Assembly (NCBI GenBank): GCA_963965975.1
Contig: OZ014421.1
Span: 5,011,001 to 5,075,000 of the forward strand
Direction: 5' to 3'
DNA: 64,000 nt
DNA from: Xestospongia bergquistia
Taxonomy: Eukaryota; Porifera; Demospongiae; Haplosclerida; Petrosiidae
The position numbers and the translations under genes are program-made. Below the pieces are notes generated by a model that made no database searches, was not told where the DNA came from, and saw nothing but the letters and a program-made list of their open reading frames with translations. Positions within the stretch are counted from its first letter, which is position 1, and each line of letters starts with the position of its first letter. Shown piece by piece: positions 1 through 13,349 of this stretch.

Positions 1-3000
1 CTGGAGGAGATAAGAAGGAGGAAGATGACAAGAAGAAGACAAAAATGGAGAAAAAAGAAGGTATTAATCATATACACTCCTCTGTTATAAATTGTCTTGA
101 TATTTAGAGGGTTGGAAGACAACTAATCCTATTCCAGAACGCTCAGAAGATTTTCATGCTGACTTTCCCTCTTTGGATGAACAAGATAAATTACCTCGTA
201 AAGAAAATAGAGATGATGCTAAGAAACGCCAATATGAAGGTACACAATAAACATCAATAGTTACCACAGTGATAGCAAGTATCAGTACTTACCTAGGATA
301 CCTACCATTAGTAAGCTCTAGACTAGTAAACATCAGTACTTACCACAATGACCTAGGATAGTTACCATTAGTAAGCTCTAGACTAGTAAACATCAGTACT
401 TACCACAGTAACCTAGGATAGCTACCATTAGTAAGCTCTAGACTAGTAAACATCAGTACTTACCACAGTGACCAAGGATAGCTACCATTAATAAGTTAAC
501 ATTAGTGCCTTTACTCTATAGACAAAGATCGTCCATTGTCTGAACGTCATTCTCCCTCACAATACCCAGATCATCCACGAGGACAAGATGTACCTCCTAT
601 GCCTTATCCTCCAGTCCATAGCTACCGTCTACCTCCATCTCATCGTGGTGGATCGGGATTCCATCCATCACGACCTCCACCAAGACCAGGTTCAGTAATA
701 ATAATAATAATACAAAAAATAGTTTTATTTAAGCTGTATATGAGTTAAATTAATGTAATAATGAATGTACTTTCATTTCATTCTTGTCCTCCTAATTATT
801 ACCTTCATTTTTTCTCAATTTGCTATGGATAAGATAGTGTGTATATTTATTGTAATATCTGTTTTGTAGGTGACTATCAACCACCATCAGGTGGTCACTA
901 TCCTCCATCTCAAGTAAGTATCTCTCTTTCACACACACAGACCATTATTGTCATGTTTATTATGTTCTTAGAATTATCGTTATCATCATCGTCATATGCC
1001 TTACCCTCCTCCACCAAACTATGTCTCAACAGACCCATATGATATGTAAGTTAATAAAACTTAGAAGATTAGTGTACAGTGCAAGGTTAAGTCATGAATC
1101 TCATAATGTTGTACAACTGTTCCACATTAAGTATTTTCTCTTTTCTATAGCGATCCTTATCACCTTCCACCCAAAAGCAGAGATGGAAAGAGACCTCCTG
1201 ATGGACGGAGGGAAGACACTGGACGTCCCCCTACTGTTAAAGCAGATGATTTAAAACAAATGGAAGAGGACGATGATGAAGGCTGGGCGGGGCATCATGA
1301 AGATGTCGATTACAGTGTTGACGTGGTCTTTGAGGATTCATCAGATGAGGAAATTGATCGTAAGAAAAAGGAAGAAACCAAGAAATCTCATCCGCCCCCC
1401 TTCACACGACAAGACAGTCCAAATGACCCAACCTCCAAAGACGAGCATCCTCCATCAAATAGATCTGCTCACTCAGCTCCTCAAGGGTACCCCCGTGAAC
1501 CTGGACCTCCATATTATCCACCTTATCATGATTACCCTTACTATTCCGCACCATCTCATTGGTACCCTCCATATTCTCACCCTCCCCCTCGGGGAGGACA
1601 ATATGAACAAGGAAGACATCATTCAAAGCAAAGGAGATTTGGAGATGGTGACCATGATCACCCAGGACGAGGTGGACATTATAATTTTGTTCCAAAATGG
1701 GATCAAAATTATAGACATGGGAATGAGTCCCGAGAATGGGAATCCAATTTTGACAATAAAAGTGGACCTCCAAGAGTTCTCAAGAAGGAGGCTCGCTCAT
1801 CTCCTTCAACTGAGACTCCACCATCTACTGCAGAGAAAGAAGTTGGTGATGAGGATGCCCCTCAATCACCAGACATCATTCCTCAAAATCGTAGTGTTCC
1901 CAAAAAGATCATGATGCGTGAGTTTGTAAATAAAGATACTGATGCTGGGCGTGGCTCTCCATCTGATCAGAATCAATCATTGAAGCAAGGCAGATCAGAT
2001 TACTCATCTGATAAATCATCAGGACAACAGTCTCAGTCCAAGTCTAAACCAGCATGGGGTTCTGTCCCATCTCCTGTCCCGCATCCTCTGAATAATCCTG
2101 ATACAGTTAGCAGTGTGGAATTTCCAGAACGGAGACCTTCTCCTGAAGAAGCTAAAGTGTATGATATTCATAATCGTGGTCCTATTTCAGCCAAGACTCT
2201 TTATGAACCAGAAGGAAGAACTAGTGAGGCAAAATTTGAAAAGTACCAAAGAATGTCATCCATTGGTGAAATTTCAGGTGGTCAGAGAGGAAGACTATCA
2301 TCATCAGGTAGTGGGAAAAATATGGATAAACCTGATAAACCTGTTTTAACAACTCAATTAACAGATTCTACCACTCCTCAAGAAGAAGGTACAAGAGAAT
2401 TGGAGCCAGCAATTAATATTAGACAGGACACAAAGAAAGTACCTAAACGAAACGATAGTAAAGCATCTGAAAATCTACCACACACAAGAGAGAGAGATAG
2501 AAGACCTCAAAGGGGCTCTGAAGGAACAGATTTCAGACAAGATCGGAGAGAGAAACTACCACAACACAAGTATGACTCTGATGAGAGAGACAGACGGAGA
2601 AATCCCAATTTTGATGGCCCTCCTAGAAAGGGGCGTGGAAGAGGGCGAGGTTCCCGATCAGACTATTCCGGAAGAGGTCATCCAGAACGAGATGAGTGGG
2701 AGGAGTCAAGGAGAGACACTGATTCCCCAGAGACTTATGGTGGTCGATCAGCTTCTCAGTCTAAACCCACTCAAAGTAAAGATCCACCTCAATTAGAGCA
2801 AAAAAATAAACAAGAGTCGAGACAGAGAAAGAATTCCAAGCCGGAACTGACTAGCTCCTCTAATACTAAAAAATGTGATCAATCTTCCAGTGACAAAGTG
2901 CCTTTTAGTAGTACTCGTGAACAGCACAGATCTGATCTGCCCAAGAGAACTGGTTCTGATCATCAGAAGGCTGATAAGTCTGAGCAGAATGTTCATTCCC

Positions 3001-6000
3001 ACACTCCAGAACAAAATCCTGATTCCTATAATTCAGAACGCAATCATACTTCAGATCATCGCTATCCTGATCATGACTCAGAACAAATTTATCGCAATCG
3101 TCATTCTAATCGTCAAAATTCAGAACAAAACAGTGATCAAAGACATGTTAAAAATAAACAATCTAATAGACAGTATGAACTTGACAGACCTGGACATCAA
3201 GCTTCTACTTTATCAAGTGCAAGATCTCAAAAACCTACATCAGTAAAGTCTGAACATGAACCTGTACAACATGTACATCATTCTGAATCACAGCCTGAAT
3301 CTACAAGATATAATCCCCAAGAAACTCAATCTCATTCTGGTCCTGTCAGAAATAGACAGCATGAAAATCAACCTGATCCAGACCCTATGAGAAACAGACA
3401 ACCTAATTCAGACCCAACCAGAAACAGACAACCTGATCCAGACCCTATAAGAAACAGACAACCTGATACTGACCCGACCAGAAACAGACAACCTGATTCT
3501 GACCCAACTAGAAACAGACGACCTGATTCTGACCCGACCAGAAACAGACAACCTGATTCTGACCCAACCAGAAACAGACAACCTGATTCTGACCCGACCA
3601 GAAACAGACGACCTGATTCTGACCCAACCAGAAACAGACGACCTGATTTAGACTCAAACAGAAACAGACGGCCTGATTCGGACCCAATCAGAAACAAACG
3701 ACCTGACTCAGACTTGGTAAGAAACAGAAGCCATGAAGGTCAGATCGATTCAGGCCTAGTAAGAAACAAACGTTACGAAGGTCAACCTGAATCAGACCCT
3801 GTAAGAAACAGACGTCATGAAGGTCAGACTGATTCAGATCCAGTAAGAAACAAACGTTACGAAGGTCAACCTAAATCAGACCCTGTAAGAAGCAGACGTC
3901 ATGAAGGTCAGGCTGATTCAGATCCAGTAAGAAATAGACGTCATGAGGATTTAGGTAAATATAGAGATGGAAGACACTATGGTCGAGGGAGATATGAGGA
4001 GGAGGATGACAGAGACTGGGATAACAAACAAGATGGGCGCAGAAGAAGTGGACGTGGAAATATTTCCAATAGAGGAGAGAGAAGACCTGGTGATGGTCCA
4101 AGAAATAGAAGACAACCTCAAGTAGCTCAAATAGATGATGAGGACAGTTACTACTATAGTCAATCTTCAACAGACAGGTCCTCTCAAGAGCCCTTTTCAA
4201 GTAGAGATCAAGGCTATGGATCTGGTTCCTTTCCTTCTCGAACTTTTGATAGCCGTGGGTTTCGTGGTGGGAGGAGAGGGGGTGGGCGTGGTCGAGGCAG
4301 GAAGGGACCATCTATTGGCCAAAGGAGAGGTAATGAAACTGAACCAACAGTGCAAAAAACCACGAATTTTTATGAAGACTTAGATGATATTGATAGTGCA
4401 TCTGATTGGGAGGAAGATGAGTTGGACATACAGGTTACTACATCTACCCAACTTCTACAAGAAAGTTTAGAAAAAGGTACTAGACACAGTTTTCATGAAC
4501 AGAAAGACAGAGGTAGTAATATCAGACAAGACCAAAACGAAAGAAGTCGGAGACAAGATGTGAGTCAATTTTCTTCTGGCCAACTATCCCATAGAGATCC
4601 CCAAGTCTCAGAAGGGTCTTATTTTAAAGGAACTGATTCACACAAAACTGCACAGAAACCACTAATAAGTACTACACCTTCTGTTCCTCAAATAAGCAGT
4701 GTTATTAACAGCAATCCTCCATTACTCAGAGACCCAAAGAAATCAGATGGCTTGCTACCAACTCCAAAGCTTCCTGTTTTTGATAAATATGACGTGAATT
4801 CTAGTGGTGTATTTGTCATTGATTATCACACGCATGATGAAGAAGAAGAAACAAGAGAGGCTTTGCCTGACACAGAAGGTTTCACTGTTGTGGAATATAA
4901 ACGAGATAAACAAAAGGATCAACGTGAAAAGAAACGAAAACTTCAAGAGAATCGACGATCTGAAGATAACAGACATCGAGGTTCATCTAGTCATGGACGG
5001 ACTTCAACAGAACAAGGTAGTGTATGGAACCAGGCTCATTCTCGTTCCAAAACATCCGATGTGTGGTCTCGCTCTGGAGGTGGGAGGAGTGGCGAAGCTG
5101 CTTCTACTAGTGCTGGTGAGAATTGGCCTCCAAGTAGTGGCCGCTATGGTGCTATCGGGGAGAAACCTTCACGAGAACATAATATTGAGAGAAATCCTGC
5201 TAACAGCTCAACAGATGTCAAAGCTGAGAATGATTATCGATTGTTTGACAATTCTACTCGACCCTTTCCGCTTAGTCCCTCACAGCCTTCTTCTCTCAGT
5301 GGAACTGGCCAATTATTACAAGCTGCTATTGATTTGACTATGACAGAACAGTTCCCAAAATCACAGGTAAACTGGATACCCACTAAATGTACAGTCGTAC
5401 TATGCTACATACTATCATAGTCTTAACCCCTAAATCAACCTGCCCTCTTTTTTTAAACACTAATGCATCTTTGAAGACTATATATTAATCCTATAGTATT
5501 CCCTTATAATTTGTCTACTGTAGGAATTTGGGAGTACTGAACTGATCTACTTGTACATATATATATATACTAGTGATATTAAATTACTTTGTTTTTTTTA
5601 AATAATTGTACAGCATATGTTAATACTGTATGTACATCTGTGGTTACTATTAAACAATAAACAGTATTATCAATAATTTTTGTATTTGCAGGTTACAACA
5701 GATACTTCATCTTTAAACCCCATTCTCACTCATCCAATAAACGCATCAGAATCAGCATCTGAACTGCCTCAATCACAGCTAAATCCCACCCCCTCATCAA
5801 TACCTCAAAGTACTGGTCTTTCACTACCTGTACCAGACTCTACTACTTCTTCCTCTGACATAGTCTCAAACCAAGGGAAGGAATCAGAACGTAGGTCTGG
5901 AATTGTGTCTAAAAGACCCAAAACTGTAAGTGCTAATGTTATGTGTTATTTCATAATGTGTACTAATTTGGTAAGTACTGATAGTCACTAGTGTAGAGCT

Positions 6001-9000
6001 ATACTAGCTCACTGTGGTATGTACATTAGTCTATAGAGTTTACTAATAGTAGCTATTCTAGGTCACTGTGGTAAGTACTAATGTTCACTAGTCTAGAGTT
6101 TACTAATAGTAGCTATTCTAGGTCACTGTGATAAGTACTAATGTTCACTAGTCTAGAGTTTACTAATGGTAGTTATCCTAGGTCACTGTGGCAAGTACTG
6201 ATGTTCACTAGTCTAGAGTTTACTAATATGGTAACTATCCTAGGTCACTGTGGTAAGTACTGATGTTCACTAGTCTAGAGCTTACTAATGATAACTATCC
6301 TAGGTCACTGTGGTAAGTACTGATGTTCACTAGTCTAGAGCTTACTAATGATAACTATCCTAGGTCACTGTGGTAAGTACTGATGTTCACTAGTCTAGAG
6401 TTTACTAATATGGTAACTATCCTAGGTCACTGTGGTAAGTACTGATGTTCACTAGTCTAGAGCTTACTAATGATAACTATCCTAGGTCACTGTGGTAAGT
6501 ACTGATGTTCACTAGTCACTATATGTAGTATAGAGCTTACTAACATACATATACCATCCTAGTACACACTGGTATAAGCACTAGTGTTCACTAAACCTTG
6601 CATATTATATTAGATCGAACAACGTTATTATACTCCACCTGGAGCAAGACAAGATGACATTGCTAGAGGCCCAAAGTCAGGAACTCGTCCTACATCTAGT
6701 ACCAACCGTCCACTTCCTAAAAGCGAAGTACAAAAGAGCCAGCACACAAAGGTATAAATATTTATAACATTCACACACATGATATACAGCAAAAGCTGTA
6801 CATATAAATTATCTTCTCCTCAGACTGTGTTTTGAACACTTACTATATTGTTTTGTATGTATAAATTATTCAGCCTGTGTTCATAATTAGTTCTGTACTT
6901 TATGCATTACCCTGTCTTGTATACATGTATTTCTTCTGTAATCACATGACTGTCACATGCACCATGATCATGCCTGAGATCATAATAAATTATTATCAAT
7001 ATTATTATTATTATTTCTTATCATATCACTATATTTCTCTTCTTTTTCTTTTAAATAAGTACTAAAATAAATATAATAATATCATTAATAAAGTAGGAAC
7101 TGACCTTTGTCATTAACAGCATTAGATCACTTACCTTTAACTTTGAGAACAACCTCATAGTTTTAGCAAGTACATTTAGTAATTCTGCTTTTTATCTAGA
7201 ACTACAGGCATTGTGCATTATCTGTAGTACATAAGTCTATAAAAGAGCACTGAAAAAAGTCTATTCCCAAAAGCAAAACAAGTTACAATTATTTTTCACA
7301 TACTAGCAATTGTAGGTACTAAAAGCCCTTATTATTAGGAGATCATCCTGCTGTACTCTCTGGTGTTGCTGCAGGTCATGTTGCAGAATGAAGAATCTTC
7401 CTCCAGACAAGAGAAGAACAGAGCTGACCACCAGAGAGACACAGAAGATGGACTTGGTTTGAGCTGTGGTAACAAGACAGGACATTCTCTTTTAGAGAAA
7501 GAACAGCTGCAGCAACACCAGAGAGGTTGTTCAGTTGCCATGGCAACAACAACAGCACCAGGATGTTACAGTGAGAGTGATGAAAATTATTTGTGCATTG
7601 TGACAAATGAGCAATTGCTCAGTGAAAAAACAAACAATGAAATTGCAAACCAACAACAACAGGTCCATTTCCAGAGACTCATTCCCAGTCCTGTTCTTAG
7701 TTCCAAGTTTGGGACTGTGTCCTATGCATCAGCTTTAAAGTCCAAGAATGGGTCTAGAGAAGGTGGACAGAGCAGTGCTGGCTCAGCTGGGTCTCTGAGA
7801 AGCGGTATGACTAGTCAGACAAGTTCTAGAGTGAGTACCCCAGGCATTGGGACCTCTGATGAATGGAATGTTTCAAAGAATGCCCCATTGCATGTTGTTG
7901 TCATGCCAACCAAATCTTCCCCAGAGGATGAGAATCAAGAGGGTGTATTCCCCCTCTCAAATGTGGGTCTGGTATTGGAATCTGTCATCCTACCTGGGGA
8001 GGACTCTTATGATCATATAGAAGGAGAGGTGACCATGGATGCCTCCCGTCTCTCACCACGTTCTCCAGCAAGAACACCAAAAGGATCTCCTCACCACACT
8101 ACTAGCTCACTGAGTTACCCTCAAACTAATAGTCCTCGTGTTTCTACCACTGATCCTATGACTAGATCATCACCTTTAAGTGATACATACACTTTTACTC
8201 CTCACACACCACTTCCTATTGGTACTCCTTCAACTCCAAAGCATATCAAGACAATAATTGATCAAGACTCACTCAGACCATCCAGTGTCCAAGATATTTC
8301 ACTAGCACAATATCCAAACAGCCCTCAGTCACATGACACATCACATGATAAAGACAATGTTGTACAAGGTCCTGTTAGCGGGAGCTCCTCACCTGCTTTT
8401 CCAAGGTATTCCCCACTCACACGAACGTCCAGTGCACCTTCAGAGTTAAGACAAATGGGTGAGACAGACAGGCAAGAGACTGGTCTCTCTCAAGACAGTG
8501 TACAATCATTACATGATGACAATGATTCCACTGGTGGCAGTAAGTCCAGTCTTAATATTACAGCAAATGAATTTGTTCCTAAGCAACAACCCACAACAAT
8601 CCCAGCTGCTCCAGACAATCCTAGACCTATTAATAATAATAAACCAAAACCAGGTAAATTACCTCTCAATACAGCACCTGCCTTGCCTCAGCAGTCCTCC
8701 ATTTTAAACCAACCGCCTCCCTACCTAGTGCAAGTTGTTCATCAGCTTCACTTAGCAATGATGGCACACCAAAAACAAAATGGCCAAAAACCACCTCCAG
8801 TAACCAATCGTTATCACCATCATCATTCCCATGGTAACCAAACCACACTACCTCTAGCATCTTTACCTTCCCTTGGCAATCAAGGTGGTCTTCCTAACAC
8901 ATTACCGATAATGGTTCCTTTTATGCCAACACCTCCTCCTTCTCATCCTATGTCTAATTATCATATGAAACAAAGAACACCAACAATGACTGGACAAGAC

Positions 9001-9645
9001 AGTTCTCCTGTTGTCTCTGGACATCATCATAGTCACCATCAACAACCTCCTCCTCCTCCTCCATCATTAAGACCTCCTACTGGTGCTATTCAGTACATAG
9101 ATAGAACAGATAATAGCAACGTGATGCACTCTGGCGGACTGCCACCTCACCTACCTCAGAATGTCATCTCTAACAGACTGCCTTCTACTATTCATCAGGG
9201 CTTACCTTCAGGCACTCCTCCTTCTCTTTCAGCTCCTCCCTATCCTCCGCCTCCACATCCATCAGCCACACACCCTCATTTATTTGTCCAACCAAATTTG
9301 GGGACCTCTGGGACATTTCAACAACTTACCTCATCTTTTCCATCGCATAGGACACCTATCTTTTCTCAGGCCACACCTACTCATTTGCCACCCACACATC
9401 CAATTGTAATGGATCATAATAAAAGTCAAAATATGCGTCCACCACTCCTTCCAACTCCGCCCAGTTTTAATCTACATTCAGTAGTTGCACCTGTTGCTGG
9501 AACAGCACCTGCACGACCAGTGACCACACCCACTTCTGCTTTTCCACCTCCTGTTTGGTCAGGAAATACAAATATGAGAATGCATTCAGCTGTTCCTCTA
9601 CCTCACGGAGGTGCACCTCACCTATCGCCTCATCAATTAATGTAA
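1..9645 (+). CDS. PRRC2: PRRC2 (BAT2)-like protein, 5' partial
   Basis: Large, probably disordered Arg/Pro/Ser/Gln-rich protein. PRRC2 proteins are known for RNA and stress-granule association. Exons read by eye: 1-60, 108-239, 522-689, 870-913, 972-1045, 1151-5366, 5692-5925, 6614-6751, 7375-9645; all junctions are GT-AG and keep frame, giving about 2,440 residues here. The call rests on an acidic block near 1260 (DDDEGWAGHHEDVDYS), closely matching the DDEGWAG-HEEVDY signature of vertebrate PRRC2, and on an upstream FPSL segment. RGG/GRGRG stretches lie near 2620-2660 and 4250-4310. The 4.2-kb exon carries a tandem decapeptide repeat (3340-3960). The last exon is rich in Pro, His and Ser. 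The true start lies left of the window. Stop TAA at 9643-9645, AATAAA at 9704-9709. The weakest point is whether the 7375-9645 exon belongs to the same transcript. Confidence 0.72.
256..500 (-). repeat. 60-bp intron-like repeat, array 1 (antisense to PRRC2)
   Basis: About four units of the dispersed 60-bp repeat fill the 240-521 intron of the PRRC2 gene. On the + strand one reads the complement (CAGTACTTACCACAGTGACC), so the donor-like GTAAGTACT is on the - strand, opposite to transcription. Units differ by a few substitutions. Confidence 0.93.
3340..3960 (+). repeat. Coding tandem repeat in PRRC2 (RNRQPDSDPT-type)
   Basis: An in-frame 30-bp repeat encodes about a dozen copies of a decapeptide near RNRQPDSDPT. 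It grades into a longer unit of the type RRHEGQTDSDPV / RNKRYEGQPKSDPV. Copies alternate Q/R and differ mostly at synonymous or conservative positions. This indicates expansion by unequal exchange under selection for a charged Arg/Asp/Pro linker. Confidence 0.9.
5968..6595 (+). repeat. 60-bp intron-like repeat, array 2 (sense)
   Basis: About ten units lie in the PRRC2 intron 5926-6613, in the same orientation as the gene. Most units contain GTAAGTACTGATGTTCAC, CTAGTCTAGAG, TTACTAAT and ATCCTAGGTCACTGTG. Some carry an extra TG (ACTAATATGGTAACTATCC), which breaks strict 60-bp spacing. The intron's real acceptor (TATTAG at 6608-6613) lies just downstream. Confidence 0.93.
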
Positions 9646-10318
9646 GCCACACCCATTTCACTACTGTCTTGTATAGGAGCGGAGTATTATTTCAATACAA
9701 GAAAATAAATGAATGTTTAAGTATGTGTACATCATGGGAAAATGGTTTTATTTTGGCAGAATTGCTAACAATATAGTAGTTATAATAATTATAATTGTAT
9801 TAATATAATAATTGTAGAGGCTATACAGACAAAGTTTATTGACAACAGTGTTGTGTTTTTCATTAGTATAAAATGTATAATAATATCATCAATCATGCTA
9901 ACTTCAAACTGCTGTCTCTTCTTGTAAAAAATCATGCATCATTTTGTTGTTTGTTGAATTATACATTAATTTGACTTTGATATCAACTGATTTTAATATC
10001 TTGAGTATTATTGAACTGAAATGATTGCCAAAAATGTCATGAGCCTATAATTGCAACTAACCTTGTGGGCTCTAGATCTTACAGACAAGAACACTGGAAC
10101 CCTATCCCTTTTCACAGATTATTATGGTAGTAGTGGTTGTTTTTCTGCAGAAACTGTCCCATTTGTAACTTGGATTACTCTATTGATGTCTATTATCCAT
10201 AACTAGTGGATGAGTATTTGTCTTAATATATGCTGGACTGATTGTCATAGGAATGGAATCTTCGTTGTTATAGAAACAGAGTCAATAATCTCACTACACA
10301 GTACTGAGTGCATACCAT
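9646..10318. other. Intergenic: 3' flank of PRRC2
   Basis: Contains the poly(A) signal of PRRC2 at 9704-9709, then AT-rich sequence. The - strand frame running to 10245 continues past the probable stop of the FN3 locus and is not supported. No other gene is visible. Confidence 0.6.
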
Positions 10319-11895
10319 CTAACTTTGTAATAGTATATTTTCTCTTATGACAGTAGAGTAGAGTAGTAGTCCAATAAATATACTTAATATAACTATTAAT
10401 ATAACTACTATCACTACTAACAATGATACACCAATTAGAGGACCTGGACCAACTCTCCTGTGATACTAATAAAGGAGTAGAAGAAGGGATCAGACAAGAC
10501 AGTGTCTCTGTTATTGTTAGAGGACAAAATGAATGAGTCATTAATGATACTTGTCCCGATATTATTACAATCATTGGGGAAGATATAGGTCCATTATATT
10601 TAACATTATTAATTGTCAATACACTGGATATTTGAAATATATACTTTCCTTCCTCTAAGTTTGGTAGTCCAATACTTGAGAGAGATGGTGTTATAATGAT
10701 ATCTTCAAATATCACTTGGTCAACTTGTTTATATTGTAGCATATAACTTGTCAGATATATATTGTCCAATGAAGTCTATGATATTAAAGAAATAGCTCCA
10801 ATTACTTGAACAGACAAACCTTCTACATCTGTGTATATTTAAATGACCATAATTCAATAATCACTTCTTCGAACTTACATGGTAAAATAGTAGATACTTG
10901 TAAATAACTCCATTCTCCTGGTCCTACACTAGTATATGCTCTTACTCCAATAGTATAGTTATTGTTGGGTAGTAGTCCTCCTATACTGTACTGTGTGTTG
11001 GTTGTATTTGTCATATTATATGGACCATTCCTGTTAGCCTTTTTATAGCGTATTTCATACATGATAATGACACCATTGGGTATTGTTGGTACTTTCCATC
11101 ATCTTACTGTCACAGTTAGTGTAAGGTGTGAGTGTTGTGAGGTTGTACTGTCTGTTGTCTCCTCCAGTAATGTTAACAGTAATAGTACTAGTGTCACTGA
11201 ATGTTGTGTTAGTGTAGTAGAGCAAGTAACCAGTGATGGGTCCATTCTGTCCAGAGCAAGGTACATCACCCCATGAGACAGTCATGGATCTTGCCTCAAC
11301 TGATGATATAGTGATATTACTGACAGATAAAACGGGTGCTATAGATATATGAGAACAACAATAATATTTGTGAATGTGAGAATGTATATACCTTACCAGA
11401 TGAGAGTGTAGTGCCATTTGTTGTAACCAGTAAAGGTTGGTCAGTTCCATATTGTCCAATAAGATCAATAATGCAGAAACTACCAGGATCAATACCAGTA
11501 AATATATATGGAGATGAGATTGGACCAGAAGGCACTGCTCACAGAGTCTACAACATTGACAATAACCCAAGTATGCAGAAGGGGCAAACGAAGGTGAAGT
11601 CCATGTCATAGTAATGGTAGTATTAGTGGTAATGAACATTAACATAGTGGATGGGATGGCTAAAAATAATGCATAGATAAAATGTAAAAGTTTTATTTTA
11701 TCTTCTCTCACATAGTGTCACAGTAGCTGTGTTACTGTGATTACTAGGTAGTACTGTACTACCTTTGCTATCATATGATATATACAATAAAGAAGTTATA
11801 CGTGTTGTGTAAACTTAATCCTAAAGTTATAGCCAGTGTTGTATTAGTGGTAGTTCCTGCACTCATAACAGAACTATTACCACTACTGAGATGAT
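10319..11895 (-). pseudogene. Decayed fibronectin type III membrane protein gene
   Basis: Read on the - strand, three to four FN3-like units follow one another: fragments near 11890-11710, 11690-11400, 11330-11065 (VSWGDVPCSGQNGPITGYLLYY), 11064-10870 (MYEIRYKKANRNG, VRAYTSVGPGEW) and 10790-10570. They precede a hydrophobic helix near 10440-10370 (GVSLLVVIVVILIVILSIF) and a short tail ending in TAG at 10319-10321. Several plausible introns remain (for example donor GTAAGG after NGTTLSSG, acceptor TATAG before APVLSVSN). However, the FN3 units cannot be joined without frame changes near 11780 and 11540 and an in-frame TGA near 11110. FN3 receptors of this style are abundant in sponges. Alternatives are a live gene with assembly errors or missed small exons. 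Confidence 0.5.
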
Positions 11896-12338
11896 AGAAC
11901 ATAGCCAGAATAATGCCTACTTGAAGTTGTTACTGTAAACTTACTCATTTGCATCATTCACAATTCATGGCATCATAATTTCCTTGATGTACTTTGTACT
12001 AACTACTATACTGGAATTATTGAGCATTGTGAATCCTTATCATTTCTCATATATCACTGTAGTAGTGGTTATTGTTCTTATGTAATAAACTATCACAATC
12101 ATAACTTAAATCAGTCATAATTATTCTATTGATATCTTTTGATATACTTTGTTACTAGATATATAGGGCTTACTACTTATATGTATGTTCCTAACAGGCT
12201 TCCTTCAGAATGAAGATTAGTACATAGTAGTTGTGTTGCCACTAAGGAAATAACTTTAGTCACAGAAAATTTGATTAATTGGAGATTAGAGGATTCATAT
12301 TGCATTAGCTGAGAACAGAACACCTGCTTATCATCACT
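11896..12338. other. Intergenic: upstream of first 7TM receptor
   Basis: AT-rich sequence with no coding signal. It presumably holds the promoter of the gene starting at 12339. No clear TATA or repeat was recognised. Confidence 0.5.
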
Positions 12339-13349
12339 ATGAGGAATAACAGCAGTGAGTGCTATCAACCTGATATATTTAAGGTGTTGGCTGGTATTAA
12401 CATGACTACTGGCTTTATCTCAGCTCTGTGTAGTGTCGTTGTATTAGTGATACTAATAGGGCTAAAGAAGTATTGTTTCCACACTCAACGACTGATCATG
12501 TACCTTCATATCAGTGTAGTCATCCGAGGGATTATATCTCTAATTGATTTTAACGCATTTCTAAGTACTAGTGACAGCCTTTATTGTACTTTCTGTGGAT
12601 TTATGGAAAACTATACAGTATTTATACAACTAATAGCTATATGGTGGATTGTGTTAGATTTGTTTCTTATGTCAATGTATCATTTCTATGTACAATGGAA
12701 GTTTGAGGTGATTCAGTTCCTGTCAACATTTTTCGTTCCTCTTCTGTTTGTGTGGATACCTCTTATACCACAATTAGATTTTTATGGTTATAATGGAGCC
12801 TTCTGTGGAATACGTAATATCAACTATGGGACATGTAGAACAAACAATCCTGGATATCTAGGGTATCTGCTCATGAGACTCCTCCCACTAGCAGTTTCTC
12901 TGATTGCCATCATCATTTTGTATGTGGTTGCCTTGATCAAATTGAAACGTGAGTCTCGACAGTATCAAGGCATATTTGATCCTAACCATCGCATTGAAAC
13001 AGAACAGTTTATAAAAACAAGCATTCTTCAGATATATCCATTAATTTATTTCTTCTTCAACATATTTCCCGTTATATATGCTGTTGTCATGTTTATTAAG
13101 CCAGGAAAAGCTCATCCATATTTTGGAGGACTTGCTATTTTAGGATGGAATCTACAAGGAGTGGCTATTGCAATGGCATATACACTTGACAAGAAAACAC
13201 TTTCAAGAATAAAAATGTCCTGTGTGAAATTGCATTTAAGTAATCAAAATAAACGTTCTGTTACAATAGACTCGTATCAATCTTCACTTTTGTATGCCAG
13301 TCATGGAGATAGTCTTACAGGCACTAATAATTATGATTCGATATTATGA
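12339..13349 (+). CDS. Seven-transmembrane receptor, copy A
   Basis: Intronless 336-residue protein with seven hydrophobic segments near residues 18-43, 51-70, 90-113, 122-145, 170-200, 231-255 and 262-285, an extracellular N-terminus with an NNSS glycosylation site, and a Ser-rich cytoplasmic tail. Cysteines before TM3 (YCTFCGF) and in the second extracellular loop (AFCGIRNINYGTC) could form the usual GPCR disulfide. Conserved loop text includes FHTQRLIMYLHISVV and HFYVQWKFEVIQ. It shows no DRY or NPxxY signature, so it is not ordinary class A. It resembles secretin/adhesion or cAMP-receptor-like 7TM proteins only in general layout, and its ligand is unknown. The ATG at 12339 is the first in frame. 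Copy B follows 660 bp downstream on the same strand. Confidence 0.82.
   Translation: MRNNSSECYQPDIFKVLAGINMTTGFISALCSVVVLVILIGLKKYCFHTQRLIMYLHISVVIRGIISLIDFNAFLSTSDSLYCTFCGFMENYTVFIQLIAIWWIVLDLFLMSMYHFYVQWKFEVIQFLSTFFVPLLFVWIPLIPQLDFYGYNGAFCGIRNINYGTCRTNNPGYLGYLLMRLLPLAVSLIAIIILYVVALIKLKRESRQYQGIFDPNHRIETEQFIKTSILQIYPLIYFFFNIFPVIYAVVMFIKPGKAHPYFGGLAILGWNLQGVAIAMAYTLDKKTLSRIKMSCVKLHLSNQNKRSVTIDSYQSSLLYASHGDSLTGTNNYDSIL

Noticed and set aside
3368-3697. Antisense frame with VGSESGRLFL repeats
   Set aside because: It is the complement of the PRRC2 coding repeat and has no independent support.
10245-10440. Long frame continuing past the FN3 locus TM exon
   Set aside because: The hydrophobic helix is in another frame that follows a good acceptor, so the longer frame reads through an intron.
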